This document shows, piece by piece, positions 1 to 8,012 of a DNA stretch of 20,474 nt (position 1 is its first letter; every line of letters begins with the position of its first letter). The notes under the pieces are model-generated. The model saw only the letters and a list, made by a program, of their open reading frames with translations, made no database searches and was not told the origin of the DNA. The position numbers and the translations under genes are program-made. Source of the DNA: Micavibrio_A sp964423095 (GTDB lineage: Bacteria > Pseudomonadota > Alphaproteobacteria > Micavibrionales > Micavibrionaceae); assembly GCA_964423095.1 (NCBI GenBank), contig CAYRDI010000038.1, forward strand, positions 1 through 20,474, written 5' to 3'.

Positions 1-1
1 G

Positions 2-667
2 GATTGTATCGTCGGCTTTTTCGCAGGAAACTCCATTCAAACGACCATCCATCTTGCCTTTGCGGTAATGACAGTTGTGCGCGATCTCAACAATCATTAC
101 AAAAAAACGAATGTGGATTTAAATTTTTCAACCATATCTAGTCGGATAAAAGAAGAAACAGCACTAAAAGAATTGTTCCAAAAAAACCAAACCCGACCAG
201 AAGAATATAATATTAGCATCATAGACCGAGCTAACTTTGTTAAACATGCCAATATGGAACCCTTGTCGGATAATCTATACGTAGGAATAGAGGATGATCT
301 GATCTTAACAATCGCAATAGAAGATTTTGGCAATTTTTATTACGCTTTAAGGGAAAAGGCATTATGCTGCCAAGTGTCCGCCATACAAGAACACCCACAT
401 ATAGCAGAGCCTAAATTTCAAAGACTTGCCAGGCTATTTTACCAATACAAAGATGAATACCAAAAAATCGCGGCATTACCGGAAAAAAAATCTGATTGGC
501 AGACCGATTTGATTGTTAGAGAAGAATTAAAAAGAAAATATTCCGACATCGTTAGACAGATGGATCTCGCCGCAGGCCGATCGCAAAACGATCAACTAAT
601 ATTAATAGATTCTCTCTTAAACGGCCCCACCACTAAACCAACCGCTCCTGCTCGATTGCAGCCTTGA
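2..667 (+). CDS. hypothetical protein, 5'-truncated by the window edge
   Basis: I do not recognise this protein. The reading frame is open from base 2, so the gene very probably begins outside the window; an ATG at 68 is possible, but nothing like a ribosome binding site precedes it. The first visible residues (VGFFAGNS...HLAFAVMTVV) are hydrophobic and could be a membrane segment or buried helix; the remaining ~200 residues are charged, rich in Lys, Glu, Asn and Ile, and look mostly helical and soluble. Bases 68-620 are plainly AT-rich, with many A/T third positions, unlike every other gene here, which suggests recent acquisition or a fast-evolving accessory gene. Its last 11 residues (TKPTAPARLQP) are read antisense to the pyrG 3' end, a convergent overlap of 35 bases, so the original stop may have been lost. 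Coding is likely because the frame stays open through AT-rich DNA where stops are common. Confidence 0.65.
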   Translation, partial: DCIVGFFAGNSIQTTIHLAFAVMTVVRDLNNHYKKTNVDLNFSTISSRIKEETALKELFQKNQTRPEEYNISIIDRANFVKHANMEPLSDNLYVGIEDDLILTIAIEDFGNFYYALREKALCCQVSAIQEHPHIAEPKFQRLARLFYQYKDEYQKIAALPEKKSDWQTDLIVREELKRKYSDIVRQMDLAAGRSQNDQLILIDSLLNGPTTKPTAPARLQP

Positions 668-2267
668 TAAAGGATACGAACAACGGATGCGGCGCAAACG
701 GTTTGGATTTCAATTCCGGATGATATTGCACACCGATAAACCATGGATGGTCATTCCGTTCGCAAATCTCCGGCAGCTTTCCATCCGGTGACGTGCCAGA
801 AAAAATAAATCCGGCTTTTTCCAACTGTTCGCGGTAATTCATGTTCACTTCATACCGGTGGCGGTGGCGTTCGGAAATTTCCGTACCGCCGTATATTTCG
901 GCAACCTTCGATCCCTTTTTTAACGCGGCGGGATACGCACCCAAACGCATGGTGCCGCCCAGATCGCCGTTCGCCTTGCGCTCTTCTTTTGTGTTGCCCT
1001 TGGTCCATTCGGTCATCATGCCGATCATCGGAATATCGTCATTCGCAAATTCAAATTCCGTGGAATTGGCCTTTTTGATCCCCGCCGTGTTGCGCGCGGC
1101 TTCGATCACCGCCATCTGCAACCCGAAACAGATTCCAAAATAAGGAATCCCTTTTTCGCGCGCATATTTTGCGGCCTTGATCTTGCCTTCCGCGCCGCGC
1201 TCACCAAACCCACCGGGTACCAGAATGCCGTTGACGCCTTCCAGTTCGTGCACAATCTGTTCGTCATTGTCGAATTTGGAACTTTCAACGAACTTGATCT
1301 TGACCTTGTTCTTGTTCGCGATACCGCCATGAACCAACGCCTCATTGAGCGATTTATAGGAATCCGCAAGGTTCGTATATTTCCCTACAATCGCGATGGT
1401 CACTTCGCCTTCGGGGTTTTTGATCCGGCGAACAATTTCTTCCCATTTGGAAAGATCGGGTTCCGGTGCCTTGATCCCGAAAACATCAAGCACCTGCGTG
1501 TCCAGACCAACCGCGTGATAAGACAACGGCACTTCATAAATCGTTTTCACATCGAGCGCTGGGATCACTTTGTCTTCATCGATGTTGCAGAACAACGCAA
1601 TTTTGCGCAGTTCGTCCTGATCAATTTCGCGGTCCGCGCGGCACATCAAAATACGCGGGCGGATACCGACGCCCATCAATTCCTTGACGCTGTGCTGCGT
1701 GGGTTTGGTTTTTAGCTCCCCTGCCGCCGGAATGTACGGCAGCAACGTCACATGGATGAACAATGCGCGTTCCCGCCCCACTTCATTCCCGAATTGGCGA
1801 ATGGCTTCCAAAAACGGCAGGGATTCAATGTCACCCACCGTGCCGCCAATTTCGACCAGCACGAAATCCGCCGTGCCATCCTTGGATTTGATGAAATTCT
1901 TGATCTCGTCCGTGACATGGGGGATGACCTGCACCGTCGCGCCCAGATAATCGCCCCGGCGTTCCTTTTGCAGGACGTTCATATAAATCTTGCCAGTGGT
2001 GATGTTGTCGTCCTTACAGGCCGGATTTCCGGTAAACCGCTCGTAATGGCCGAGATCAAGATCGGTTTCCGCCCCGTCATCGGTGACATATACTTCGCCG
2101 TGCTGGAACGGGCTCATGGTCCCTGGATCGACGTTCAAATAGGGGTCCATCTTGCAAAGGCGGACTTTAAAGCCTCTGGCCTGAAGAAGCGCGCCAAGGG
2201 CCGCGGAGCCCAGCCCCTTCCCCAAGGAAGAAACCACGCCGCCGGTAATAAAAATAAAACGTGTCAT
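633..2267 (-). CDS. pyrG: CTP synthase (glutamine hydrolysing)
   Basis: Makes CTP from UTP, ATP and glutamine in the cytoplasm, the last step of de novo pyrimidine nucleotide synthesis. The 544 residues match the usual family length (about 545). The N-terminal synthetase domain starts with TGGVVSSLGKG (residues 8-18), the phosphate-binding loop, and carries LPYIPAAGELKTKPTQHSV (176-194). The C-terminal class I glutamine amidotransferase domain shows the oxyanion segment GGFGERG (352-358), nucleophile Cys380 in GICFG, and the His516/Glu518 pair in YHPE. The ATG at 2267 gives the canonical MTRFIFITGG N-terminus. It is third in a minus-strand tpiA-secG-pyrG unit, 51 bases after secG with a hairpin in the gap. 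The pyrG-after-secG-and-tpiA order is common in Alphaproteobacteria. Identity is certain. Confidence 0.98.
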   Translation of the reverse strand: MTRFIFITGGVVSSLGKGLGSAALGALLQARGFKVRLCKMDPYLNVDPGTMSPFQHGEVYVTDDGAETDLDLGHYERFTGNPACKDDNITTGKIYMNVLQKERRGDYLGATVQVIPHVTDEIKNFIKSKDGTADFVLVEIGGTVGDIESLPFLEAIRQFGNEVGRERALFIHVTLLPYIPAAGELKTKPTQHSVKELMGVGIRPRILMCRADREIDQDELRKIALFCNIDEDKVIPALDVKTIYEVPLSYHAVGLDTQVLDVFGIKAPEPDLSKWEEIVRRIKNPEGEVTIAIVGKYTNLADSYKSLNEALVHGGIANKNKVKIKFVESSKFDNDEQIVHELEGVNGILVPGGFGERGAEGKIKAAKYAREKGIPYFGICFGLQMAVIEAARNTAGIKKANSTEFEFANDDIPMIGMMTEWTKGNTKEERKANGDLGGTMRLGAYPAALKKGSKVAEIYGGTEISERHRHRYEVNMNYREQLEKAGFIFSGTSPDGKLPEICERNDHPWFIGVQYHPELKSKPFAPHPLFVSFIKAAIEQERLV

Positions 2268-2290
2268 AAAAAACCCAAACCCAAATTCAA

Positions 2291-2310
2291 AACCCCTTTT
2301 TCAAGGGGTT
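2291..2310 (-). terminator. perfect 8-bp hairpin with GAAA tetraloop between secG and pyrG
   Basis: On the minus strand the sequence reads AACCCCTT-GAAA-AAGGGGTT followed by TTG, an uninterrupted 8-bp stem closed by a GNRA tetraloop. It begins 8 bases after the secG stop and ends 23 bases before the pyrG ATG. The stem is strong but the T run after it is short (the last two stem T plus two more), so it may be a weak intrinsic terminator or attenuator that lowers pyrG expression relative to secG, or an mRNA end-protecting or processing hairpin. The sequence shows the hairpin; the role is inferred. Confidence 0.55.
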
Positions 2311-2318
2311 CGAACTGT

Positions 2319-2693
2319 TTATTTCGAAATCGGTGCGGATGGAGCCCCGGTTTGCGGCTGCGGTTTATCCGCGGCCTTCGGGACCTCTTTATCGCTGGTC
2401 TGGGCCGGAGAGTCAACCACGGCGGGGGGGTTATCCAGAGATTCCAGCATCGTTTTTCCGCTGTGGTGCGTTCCTGCCAGAATACCCAGGATAATGCTGG
2501 TGGCAAAAAAGCAGGCGGCGCAAATGGCCGTTGTGCGGGTTAAGGCGTTGGCCGTCTGGCCTGCCGTGGCAAAACTGCCCAAACCACCGCCCCCGCCGAT
2601 CCCAAGACCGCCGCCTTCGGAACGCTGGAGCAGGATCAGCCCGATCAGGGCCAAAGCCAGAATAAGATGTATAACCAATATGACGTTTTCCAT
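2319..2693 (-). CDS. secG: preprotein translocase subunit SecG
   Basis: Small inner-membrane subunit of the SecYEG channel that assists SecA-driven protein export. The 124 residues show the family layout: TM1 at about 4-22, a cytoplasmic loop with the conserved LLQRSEGGGLG (21-31) and a glycine-rich run, then TM2 at about 54-73, and a Pro/Ala/Lys-rich tail (80-124), which is often long and variable in Alphaproteobacteria. The ATG at 2693 sits 6 bases after the tpiA stop, and the Shine-Dalgarno-like TGAGGA overlaps that stop, so translation is probably coupled to tpiA. The tpiA-secG-pyrG order supports the call. Identity is very likely even though SecG sequences are poorly conserved. Confidence 0.95.
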   Translation of the reverse strand: MENVILVIHLILALALIGLILLQRSEGGGLGIGGGGGLGSFATAGQTANALTRTTAICAACFFATSIILGILAGTHHSGKTMLESLDNPPAVVDSPAQTSDKEVPKAADKPQPQTGAPSAPISK

Positions 2694-2699
2694 GTTTCC

Positions 2700-3446
2700 T
2701 CAGGCCGCAGCCGCAATGCCAAGATAATCTTCCACTTTCAGGCTCGCCCCGCCGATCAGGGCACCATCCACATCGGGAACGGCAAAAATCTCGGCGGCGT
2801 TGGCGGGCTTGACGGAACCGCCGTACAAAATACGGATATTTCCGCCGTCTGCAAGTTTTTCGGTAAGTTTGCCCCGGATAAAGGCGTGCATGGCCAGAAT
2901 ATCCGCCGGAGTCGCCGTTTTTCCGGTGCCGATGGCCCACACGGGCTCATAGGCGATAACCGTGTTTTTATGGGTGATGGTGGACGCGGCCAAAATTGTG
3001 TCCAACTGCCCCCCGACCACGGCGTTTTGGCGGCCTGCCTCACGCTCCGCATCGGTTTCCCCCACGCAAATGATCGTAATCAATTCATGGGCATGGGCCG
3101 CAATGGTCTTGGCGGCGATCAAATCGTCCGTTTCGGCATGGTATTGCCTGCGCTCCGAATGGCCCAAAATGACATATTGCGCGCCCAGATCATGGATCAT
3201 GGCCGGGGAAATATCCCCGGTAAAGGCCCCGCCCTTTTTATCCGAACAATCCTGTGCCCCGACGGAAACCACGCTCACACGGTCACGCACCATGGGAATA
3301 TGGACAAACGGTGGGCAAACCACGAAATCGCAACGATCCAGCAACGCAGGTTTGTGTTCGATCCCTTCTTCGATCCCGATAGTCAAGGCGTCCGCGTCTT
3401 TGACGCTTCCATTCATCTTCCAGTTGCCGGCAATCAGTTTTTTCAT
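2700..3446 (-). CDS. tpiA: triosephosphate isomerase
   Basis: Interconverts dihydroxyacetone phosphate and glyceraldehyde 3-phosphate in glycolysis and gluconeogenesis, in the cytoplasm. The 248-residue TIM barrel has all active-site elements: Asn8 and Lys10 in AGNWKMN, the electrophile His96 in LGHSERR, catalytic base Glu167 in YEPVWAIGTGK with the flexible loop 6 that follows, and the phosphate-binding LYGGSVKP (208-214) and GALIGGASL (228-236). The ATG at 3446 is preceded by a good AAGGAA ribosome binding site. It heads the minus-strand unit tpiA-secG-pyrG and is divergent from the PpiD-like gene, with 84 bases between them. Confidence 0.98.
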   Translation of the reverse strand: MKKLIAGNWKMNGSVKDADALTIGIEEGIEHKPALLDRCDFVVCPPFVHIPMVRDRVSVVSVGAQDCSDKKGGAFTGDISPAMIHDLGAQYVILGHSERRQYHAETDDLIAAKTIAAHAHELITIICVGETDAEREAGRQNAVVGGQLDTILAASTITHKNTVIAYEPVWAIGTGKTATPADILAMHAFIRGKLTEKLADGGNIRILYGGSVKPANAAEIFAVPDVDGALIGGASLKVEDYLGIAAAA

Positions 3447-3468
3447 GGTTTTTCCTTACCTTGGGGCC

Positions 3469-3497
3469 TTGCCCCGCCTTCGTCCCCTCCTTATAGT
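3469..3497 (+). promoter_or_regulatory. candidate sigma-70 promoter for the PpiD-like gene/trpE unit
   Basis: A -35 element TTGCCC (3469-3474) and a -10 element TATAGT (3492-3497) are separated by exactly 17 bases, which would start transcription near 3504 and leave a leader of about 27 bases before the ATG at 3531. The complementary strand also carries TATAAG here, so tpiA may be driven from an overlapping divergent promoter. A small GGGGC-CTT-GCCCC palindrome (3463-3475) overlaps the -35. The match is by eye. Confidence 0.5.
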
Positions 3498-3530
3498 GTT
3501 CCCCGCAGAAAAATAAAAGAGAGGATATCC

Positions 3531-5411
3531 ATGCTGATATGGATGCGGAATAGCGCGTTTGCCGGTGCCCTGAAATTCATTCTAATGGGCCTCTTGCTGA
3601 TGGCCGTTGTCGGGTTGATCCTGATGGACCGGAACGGCACGTTCCAAAGCAACCTTGGCAACCATGATCTGGTCAAGGGCGCGGGGGTTTCCATTTCTCC
3701 ATTCGAATTTGACCGCACGGCCCGCCGTGTCCTGTCCAGCCAGGGAATCGGTGCCGCCGAAGCGCGCCAACTTGGCCTCATCGACAACATCCTGAATTCC
3801 GAAATTCAGACCCGCCTGTTCGCCAGAGCTTCCCGCAATCTTGGGCTGGAAGTCGGTGACGAAGCCGTTAAAAAACAGATCGCAAAACTGGCCGAACCTC
3901 TGGCCTCCAACGGGCGGAGCAAACGCGAAGCGCTCCAGCAAATCCTGCGCACGCAAAACATCTCCGAATCCGAATTCATTTCCTCGATCCGGCAGGAAAT
4001 GGGCAACGGGCTGTTGCGTGCCGCGCTCAACGCCCCGGCCGCATTGGCCTCACCCGCACTGGCCCAAAATCTTTACCGCTACGATGATGAAAAACGCGGC
4101 GCGGATGTTCTCATCCTCGATAACGCTTCTGTATCGGACGTGACCAAACCGACGGCAGAACAGATGGAAAAATATTATGACGCGAACAAAATTGAATTCC
4201 TGATCCCGGAAACACGGACCGTCACCGTGGCAACGCTAACGCCCGATATGGTCAAAAAGAATATCAAGATTACGGATGAAGATTTAAAGGCCGAATACGA
4301 AAAAAATACCGCAACCTTCACAAAACCGCCCCGCCGCCTTGTCGAACAGGTTGTTTTGCAAAGCGAGGATGATGCCAAAAAGGCTCTCGCCGACATGAAC
4401 GAAGGAAAAACGGTCAAGGATTCCAATACACTGGAATTTGAACGTGCGGGCTTGCTGCCGGAAATCGCCGGCCCTGTGTTCGAAGCCAAGGAGGGCGCAA
4501 CGGTCGGGCCGATCCAGACTGCGCTCGGATGGCACGTCCTGAAAATCAAAAAACTTCTTCCTGAACAGGTTACACCGTTCGAAGACGTCAAGGATAAACT
4601 GAAATCCGAACTCGAAGGCATGCATTCTTCCGATGAAATGTACCAGACGGGCAACGCCATCGAAGATCGCGTGGCGGGTGGTGCCGGTCTGGATGAAATC
4701 GTTGGCGAATACGGCCTGACCACGGAAATTATCGGCCCCTTCCGGCAAAACGGCAACTATGCGGATGGGAAGGATTTGTTCAAATCCTACGGCACGGATC
4801 GTGACAAGATGGTTCAGGCTGCCTTCGATTATACCCAAGGGGAAATCAGCACCATTGTCGAAACCGCGGACGGGCAATTCCACATCCTGCGCATCGATCA
4901 GGTCGTGCCCGATAAATACAAACCGCTGGAAACGGTCAAAGCCACGCTCGAAAAACGCTGGATGGATGAACAACGGCGTCTTTTCAATTCCGAACGCGCA
5001 AAACTGATCCTTGAATCACTAAACACGGGAAAAACGCTGGATGCGGCGGCACAGGAAAACAAACTTCCCGTCCGCACCTTTAAAAATATCGGCCGCACGG
5101 CGACGCCGCCCGCGCCGCTGACGGCCGTGGTCGCGGCCCAGATTTTTGCCGCCGAAAAAGGAAAAGCTTTTTCTTCGGAAATCGCCGATGGGTATGTGGT
5201 GGGAACAATCACGGATATATCCATCCCGCAATCCAAACCTCAAGCGGGCGACAAGGATTACGCAGACCTGCTGGATTTATCCGGCCGCACCCTTTCCAAT
5301 GACATCCTCTCGGAATATATGAACGGGCTGACAAACGGAAAAGCCGTCAAAATCAACACGCAGATGCTGGATCAAATGTATCCGGCCACGCCAACGGCAA
5401 ACGGACAGTAA
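3531..5411 (+). CDS. PpiD/SurA-like membrane-anchored peptidyl-prolyl isomerase (foldase)
   Basis: Probably a periplasmic chaperone tethered to the inner membrane near the Sec translocon, helping exported and outer-membrane proteins fold. The 626 residues match PpiD length (E. coli 623). A short cytoplasmic N-terminus is followed by one membrane anchor (about 11-32), a helical SurA_N-type chaperone region (about 50-260), a parvulin-like segment (about 265-345) ending in ALGWHVLKI, and a second, more divergent PPIase-like region to about 480. The parvulin segment is short: the usual stretch ending in GGDLGW is replaced by a brief linker, so isomerase activity is doubtful and chaperone activity more likely. 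The start at 3531 is set by the AGAGAGGA ribosome binding site (3518-3525) and the membrane anchor; the frame stays open far upstream, but that is tpiA antisense. Its TAA overlaps the trpE ATG by one base (TAATG). Confidence 0.88.
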   Translation: MLIWMRNSAFAGALKFILMGLLLMAVVGLILMDRNGTFQSNLGNHDLVKGAGVSISPFEFDRTARRVLSSQGIGAAEARQLGLIDNILNSEIQTRLFARASRNLGLEVGDEAVKKQIAKLAEPLASNGRSKREALQQILRTQNISESEFISSIRQEMGNGLLRAALNAPAALASPALAQNLYRYDDEKRGADVLILDNASVSDVTKPTAEQMEKYYDANKIEFLIPETRTVTVATLTPDMVKKNIKITDEDLKAEYEKNTATFTKPPRRLVEQVVLQSEDDAKKALADMNEGKTVKDSNTLEFERAGLLPEIAGPVFEAKEGATVGPIQTALGWHVLKIKKLLPEQVTPFEDVKDKLKSELEGMHSSDEMYQTGNAIEDRVAGGAGLDEIVGEYGLTTEIIGPFRQNGNYADGKDLFKSYGTDRDKMVQAAFDYTQGEISTIVETADGQFHILRIDQVVPDKYKPLETVKATLEKRWMDEQRRLFNSERAKLILESLNTGKTLDAAAQENKLPVRTFKNIGRTATPPAPLTAVVAAQIFAAEKGKAFSSEIADGYVVGTITDISIPQSKPQAGDKDYADLLDLSGRTLSNDILSEYMNGLTNGKAVKINTQMLDQMYPATPTANGQ

Positions 5412-6886
5412 TGGGCACCATCCTTCCTTCGTTCGAAACATTTGAATCCCATTTCCGCGAAGGAAAATCCCAACTGGTCTGGACATGGGTTCCGGCCGAT
5501 CTGGAAACGCCCGTATCCGTCTATCTGAAACTCACCCAGGACGGAAAAAACTCTTTCTTGCTGGAATCGGTGGAGGGCGGCGCGACGCTGGGCCGCTATT
5601 CCGCCATCGGGCTGGAACCCGATCTGGTCTGGACGTATGACGGCGCGGCAAAAGACCCGCTCGGCGAACTGCGCAAACTGGTGCGTATGAGCAAGATTGA
5701 TGTCGTCGCCGATGAAATCCCGCCCATGGGCCCCTCCGGCCTGTTCGGCTATATGGGTTATGACATGGTTCGGTTGATCGAAAACATTCCGGATTCCAAT
5801 CCGGATTCGATCAACATTCCGGATTCCATCATGATCCGCCCAACCGTGATGGTGATCTTCGACAATGTCAAAAGCCAAATCTGTATCGTCACGCCGGTGC
5901 GTGAAACATCGGGCACGGCGATTGATGCGTATGATGCGGCCACGCGCCGCCTCGAAACCATTCTTGATCGCCTTCTAAATCCCGTCCCCGTGACGGCCAC
6001 GCATTACGACACAAACCTGCAAACGCCGTTAACGGTTTCTTCCGATACGGACAAAAACACGTTTTTCAAAATGGTGGATCAGGCATCGGAGTATATCCGC
6101 GCGGGCGAAATATTTCAGGTGGTGCTGGGACAGGGTTTTTCCATGCCGTTCGATCTGTCGGGTTTTGCGCTGTACCGCTCGCTCCGCCGGACAAATCCAT
6201 CACCGTTTCTGTTCTATATCAATTTCGGGCAGTTCCAGATTGTGGGGTCCTCTCCCGAAATCCTTGTCCGCGTGCGCGGCGGCCGCGTCACCATCCGCCC
6301 CATCGCGGGCACACGTCCGCGGGGAAAAAACGCCGAAGAAGATGCAAGCCTTGCCGCCGAATTGCTGGCAGATCCCAAAGAACGCGCCGAACACCTGATG
6401 CTGCTGGATCTGGGCCGTAACGATGTGGGCCGCGTCGCCAAAACCGGGTCCGTGAAGGTCACGGAACAATTCGTCATCGAACGCTATTCCCATGTCATGC
6501 ATATTGTATCAAACGTCGAAGGTGTCTTGCGGGATGATCTGGATTCACTCGATGCCTTGTTCGCGGGTTTTCCGGCGGGAACGGTATCGGGTGCACCAAA
6601 GGTACGTGCCATGGAAATCATCGATGAGCTGGAATCCACCCGCCGGGGGTATTACGGCGGATGCGTTGGTTATCTAGATGGCAACGGCGATGTCGATACC
6701 TGCATCGCGCTGCGTACGGCCCTCGTCAAAGACGGAAAAATCCACGTCCGCGCGAGTGCCGGAATCGTCGCCGATTCAAAGCCGGATTTTGAATTCAACG
6801 AATGCGTGATCAAGGCGCGGGCGATTGTGTCGGCTGCGGATCAGGCTGTGGAACAGGCGCAATCGACACGTCGGCAGAAGGTGTAA
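5411..6886 (+). CDS. trpE: anthranilate synthase component I
   Basis: With TrpG, converts chorismate and glutamine to anthranilate, the committed step of tryptophan synthesis. The 491 residues have the N-terminal regulatory domain with LLES (50-53), the tryptophan-binding feedback motif of the family, then the chorismate-binding domain with GSSPE (279-283), IRPIAGTRPRG (295-305), LDLGRND (332-338) and GTVSGAPK (390-397). The ATG overlaps the stop of the upstream foldase gene by one base, so trpE appears translationally coupled to it; no tryptophan leader peptide or attenuator precedes it. It is parted from trpG by a gene on the opposite strand, whose 3' end overlaps trpE by 77 bases. A 16-base direct repeat lies in codons for residues 125-139. 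Identity is certain; end-product inhibition is inferred from LLES. Confidence 0.97.
   Translation: MGTILPSFETFESHFREGKSQLVWTWVPADLETPVSVYLKLTQDGKNSFLLESVEGGATLGRYSAIGLEPDLVWTYDGAAKDPLGELRKLVRMSKIDVVADEIPPMGPSGLFGYMGYDMVRLIENIPDSNPDSINIPDSIMIRPTVMVIFDNVKSQICIVTPVRETSGTAIDAYDAATRRLETILDRLLNPVPVTATHYDTNLQTPLTVSSDTDKNTFFKMVDQASEYIRAGEIFQVVLGQGFSMPFDLSGFALYRSLRRTNPSPFLFYINFGQFQIVGSSPEILVRVRGGRVTIRPIAGTRPRGKNAEEDASLAAELLADPKERAEHLMLLDLGRNDVGRVAKTGSVKVTEQFVIERYSHVMHIVSNVEGVLRDDLDSLDALFAGFPAGTVSGAPKVRAMEIIDELESTRRGYYGGCVGYLDGNGDVDTCIALRTALVKDGKIHVRASAGIVADSKPDFEFNECVIKARAIVSAADQAVEQAQSTRRQKV
5783..5828 (+). repeat. 16-bp direct repeat inside trpE
   Basis: AACATTCCGGATTCCA occurs at 5783-5798 and again at 5813-5828, exactly 30 bases (10 codons) apart, and a third partial copy (ATCCGGATTC) lies between. 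It encodes a repeated Asn-Ile-Pro-Asp-Ser in the loop after GYDMVRLIE of the regulatory domain. The protein keeps a roughly normal family length there, so this could be a small in-frame duplication or chance reuse of Pro-Asp-Ser codons. Confidence 0.6.
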
Positions 6887-8006
6887 TTTCCGCCGGTATC
6901 TGTACCGGATCCTCCGGAAACATATCGATGGGCGGCGGCGCGGGCGGCTCTTCCGTCTTGGCAACGACAGGCAGTGCCGTTTTCGGTGTACTCAGCAACA
7001 ATTTGACCGGGACCAATTCAAACCCCTTTGCTTCCAGTGTCGGTAACCATGCGCGAAGCGCGGCAATCGTATCGGGCTTGGGATGGCCAATCGCAATGGC
7101 CGCACCATCGCGCCGCGCCACATCTTCCACCCGCGCAAGGGCTTTATGAACAAAATCGGGGGTTTCGACGTGATCTAAAAACACATCGCGTTCCGCGTAT
7201 TTCACACCATGGCTTGCGGCCTCCTGCGCGGCAACCGAAGACGCCACTGTTTTGGAATCAAGAAAGAACAGATTCTTTTCCTTTAATACCGCCATCAACG
7301 CATCCATCTTGTCTTTATCCTGCGTCAAACGACTGCCCATATGGTTGTTGATCCCGTCATATCCATCGAAACTGGCCGTCATGGTATCAAAAGCCGCCAT
7401 CATATCCGCATTGCTCATCCCCTCTTTCAATCCACCGGGCCCGATATTCAAGGATGCGTCCATCGCCTCCATCGGCACATGGATGATCAGGTCATGTCCT
7501 TTTGCCTTTCCATCGGCGGCAAGACTGCGCACCTGCGGCGCATAGGGCAAAAAGGCGAGCGTCACACCGGCGGGAAGATCGATCACCTGCTTTGTGTGTT
7601 TGACATCCATGCCCAGATCGTCGATGACGATCGCAATTTTCGGGCGGCCTTCGGTTCGAATTTTTGGTAAAGGGGCCGCCTTTTCCACCGGCACCGGCGC
7701 AGGTTTGGGGGAAGTCACGGCATCCGGCGGCGGACTTATTTCTTTTTCCGCTTCCGTGGCGGGCACGGGCTCTTCCATTGGCAATTGTTCGAAATAATCC
7801 GCCCCGTTTTCGGGTTGCACATACACCGGCGCGGGTTTTGGGGTTTCGATATGCGCCACCGCCGCGGGCGTTTTTGGCACCGGTTCGGCCTCTTTGATCC
7901 GGCCGGGCACCAATCCGCCGAACAGGAAATGATCCGCAATCACCATGAAAAACACGGCAATCAGGATGAATTTTAAGGTTCCGGGTTCAGGCTTTCGGCG
8001 TGACAT
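6810..8006 (-). CDS. divergent polysaccharide deacetylase family protein (YibQ/DUF610 type)
   Basis: Envelope protein of the divergent polysaccharide deacetylase family (carbohydrate esterase 4-like fold); its substrate is not established, and many bacteria keep it near envelope-biogenesis genes. Of 398 residues, 11-31 form one membrane anchor or uncleaved signal, about 35-118 are a Pro/Ala/Glu-rich linker, and 122-340 are the catalytic-type domain with IAIVIDDLGMD (124-134, Asp129/Asp130), His176 in IIHVPME, INNHMGS (219-225) and IGHPKPDT (306-313). The last ~55 residues are another Pro-rich tail, partly translated antisense to trpE (77-base overlap), so the C-terminus may be recently extended. 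The ATG at 8006 has no convincing ribosome binding site; a possible -10 lies only 7 bases upstream, which would make the transcript leaderless. It interrupts the trp genes, being convergent with trpE and divergent from trpG. Confidence 0.9.
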   Translation of the reverse strand: MSRRKPEPGTLKFILIAVFFMVIADHFLFGGLVPGRIKEAEPVPKTPAAVAHIETPKPAPVYVQPENGADYFEQLPMEEPVPATEAEKEISPPPDAVTSPKPAPVPVEKAAPLPKIRTEGRPKIAIVIDDLGMDVKHTKQVIDLPAGVTLAFLPYAPQVRSLAADGKAKGHDLIIHVPMEAMDASLNIGPGGLKEGMSNADMMAAFDTMTASFDGYDGINNHMGSRLTQDKDKMDALMAVLKEKNLFFLDSKTVASSVAAQEAASHGVKYAERDVFLDHVETPDFVHKALARVEDVARRDGAAIAIGHPKPDTIAALRAWLPTLEAKGFELVPVKLLLSTPKTALPVVAKTEEPPAPPPIDMFPEDPVQIPAEITPSADVSIAPVPQPDPQPTQSPAP

Positions 8007-8012
8007 GGGCGC

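Noticed and set aside
579..593. Hairpin GATCG-CAAAA-CGATC near the end of the first gene as a pyrG terminator
   Set aside because: The stem is only 5 bp, no T-run follows on either strand, and it lies within coding sequence.
1248..1715. 155-codon plus-strand open frame
   Set aside because: Antisense to the middle of pyrG, with Arg/Phe-rich low-plausibility protein.
1752..2543. 263-codon plus-strand open frame
   Set aside because: Shadow of pyrG and secG; no recognisable domain and no ribosome binding site.
2667..3530. Long open extension upstream of the PpiD-like start (would give a 914-residue protein)
   Set aside because: It is entirely antisense to tpiA, has no family-like sequence, and the good ribosome binding site plus membrane anchor place the start at 3531.
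5380..5411. Tryptophan leader peptide or attenuator before trpE
   Set aside because: There is no non-coding leader: trpE starts inside the stop codon of the upstream gene.
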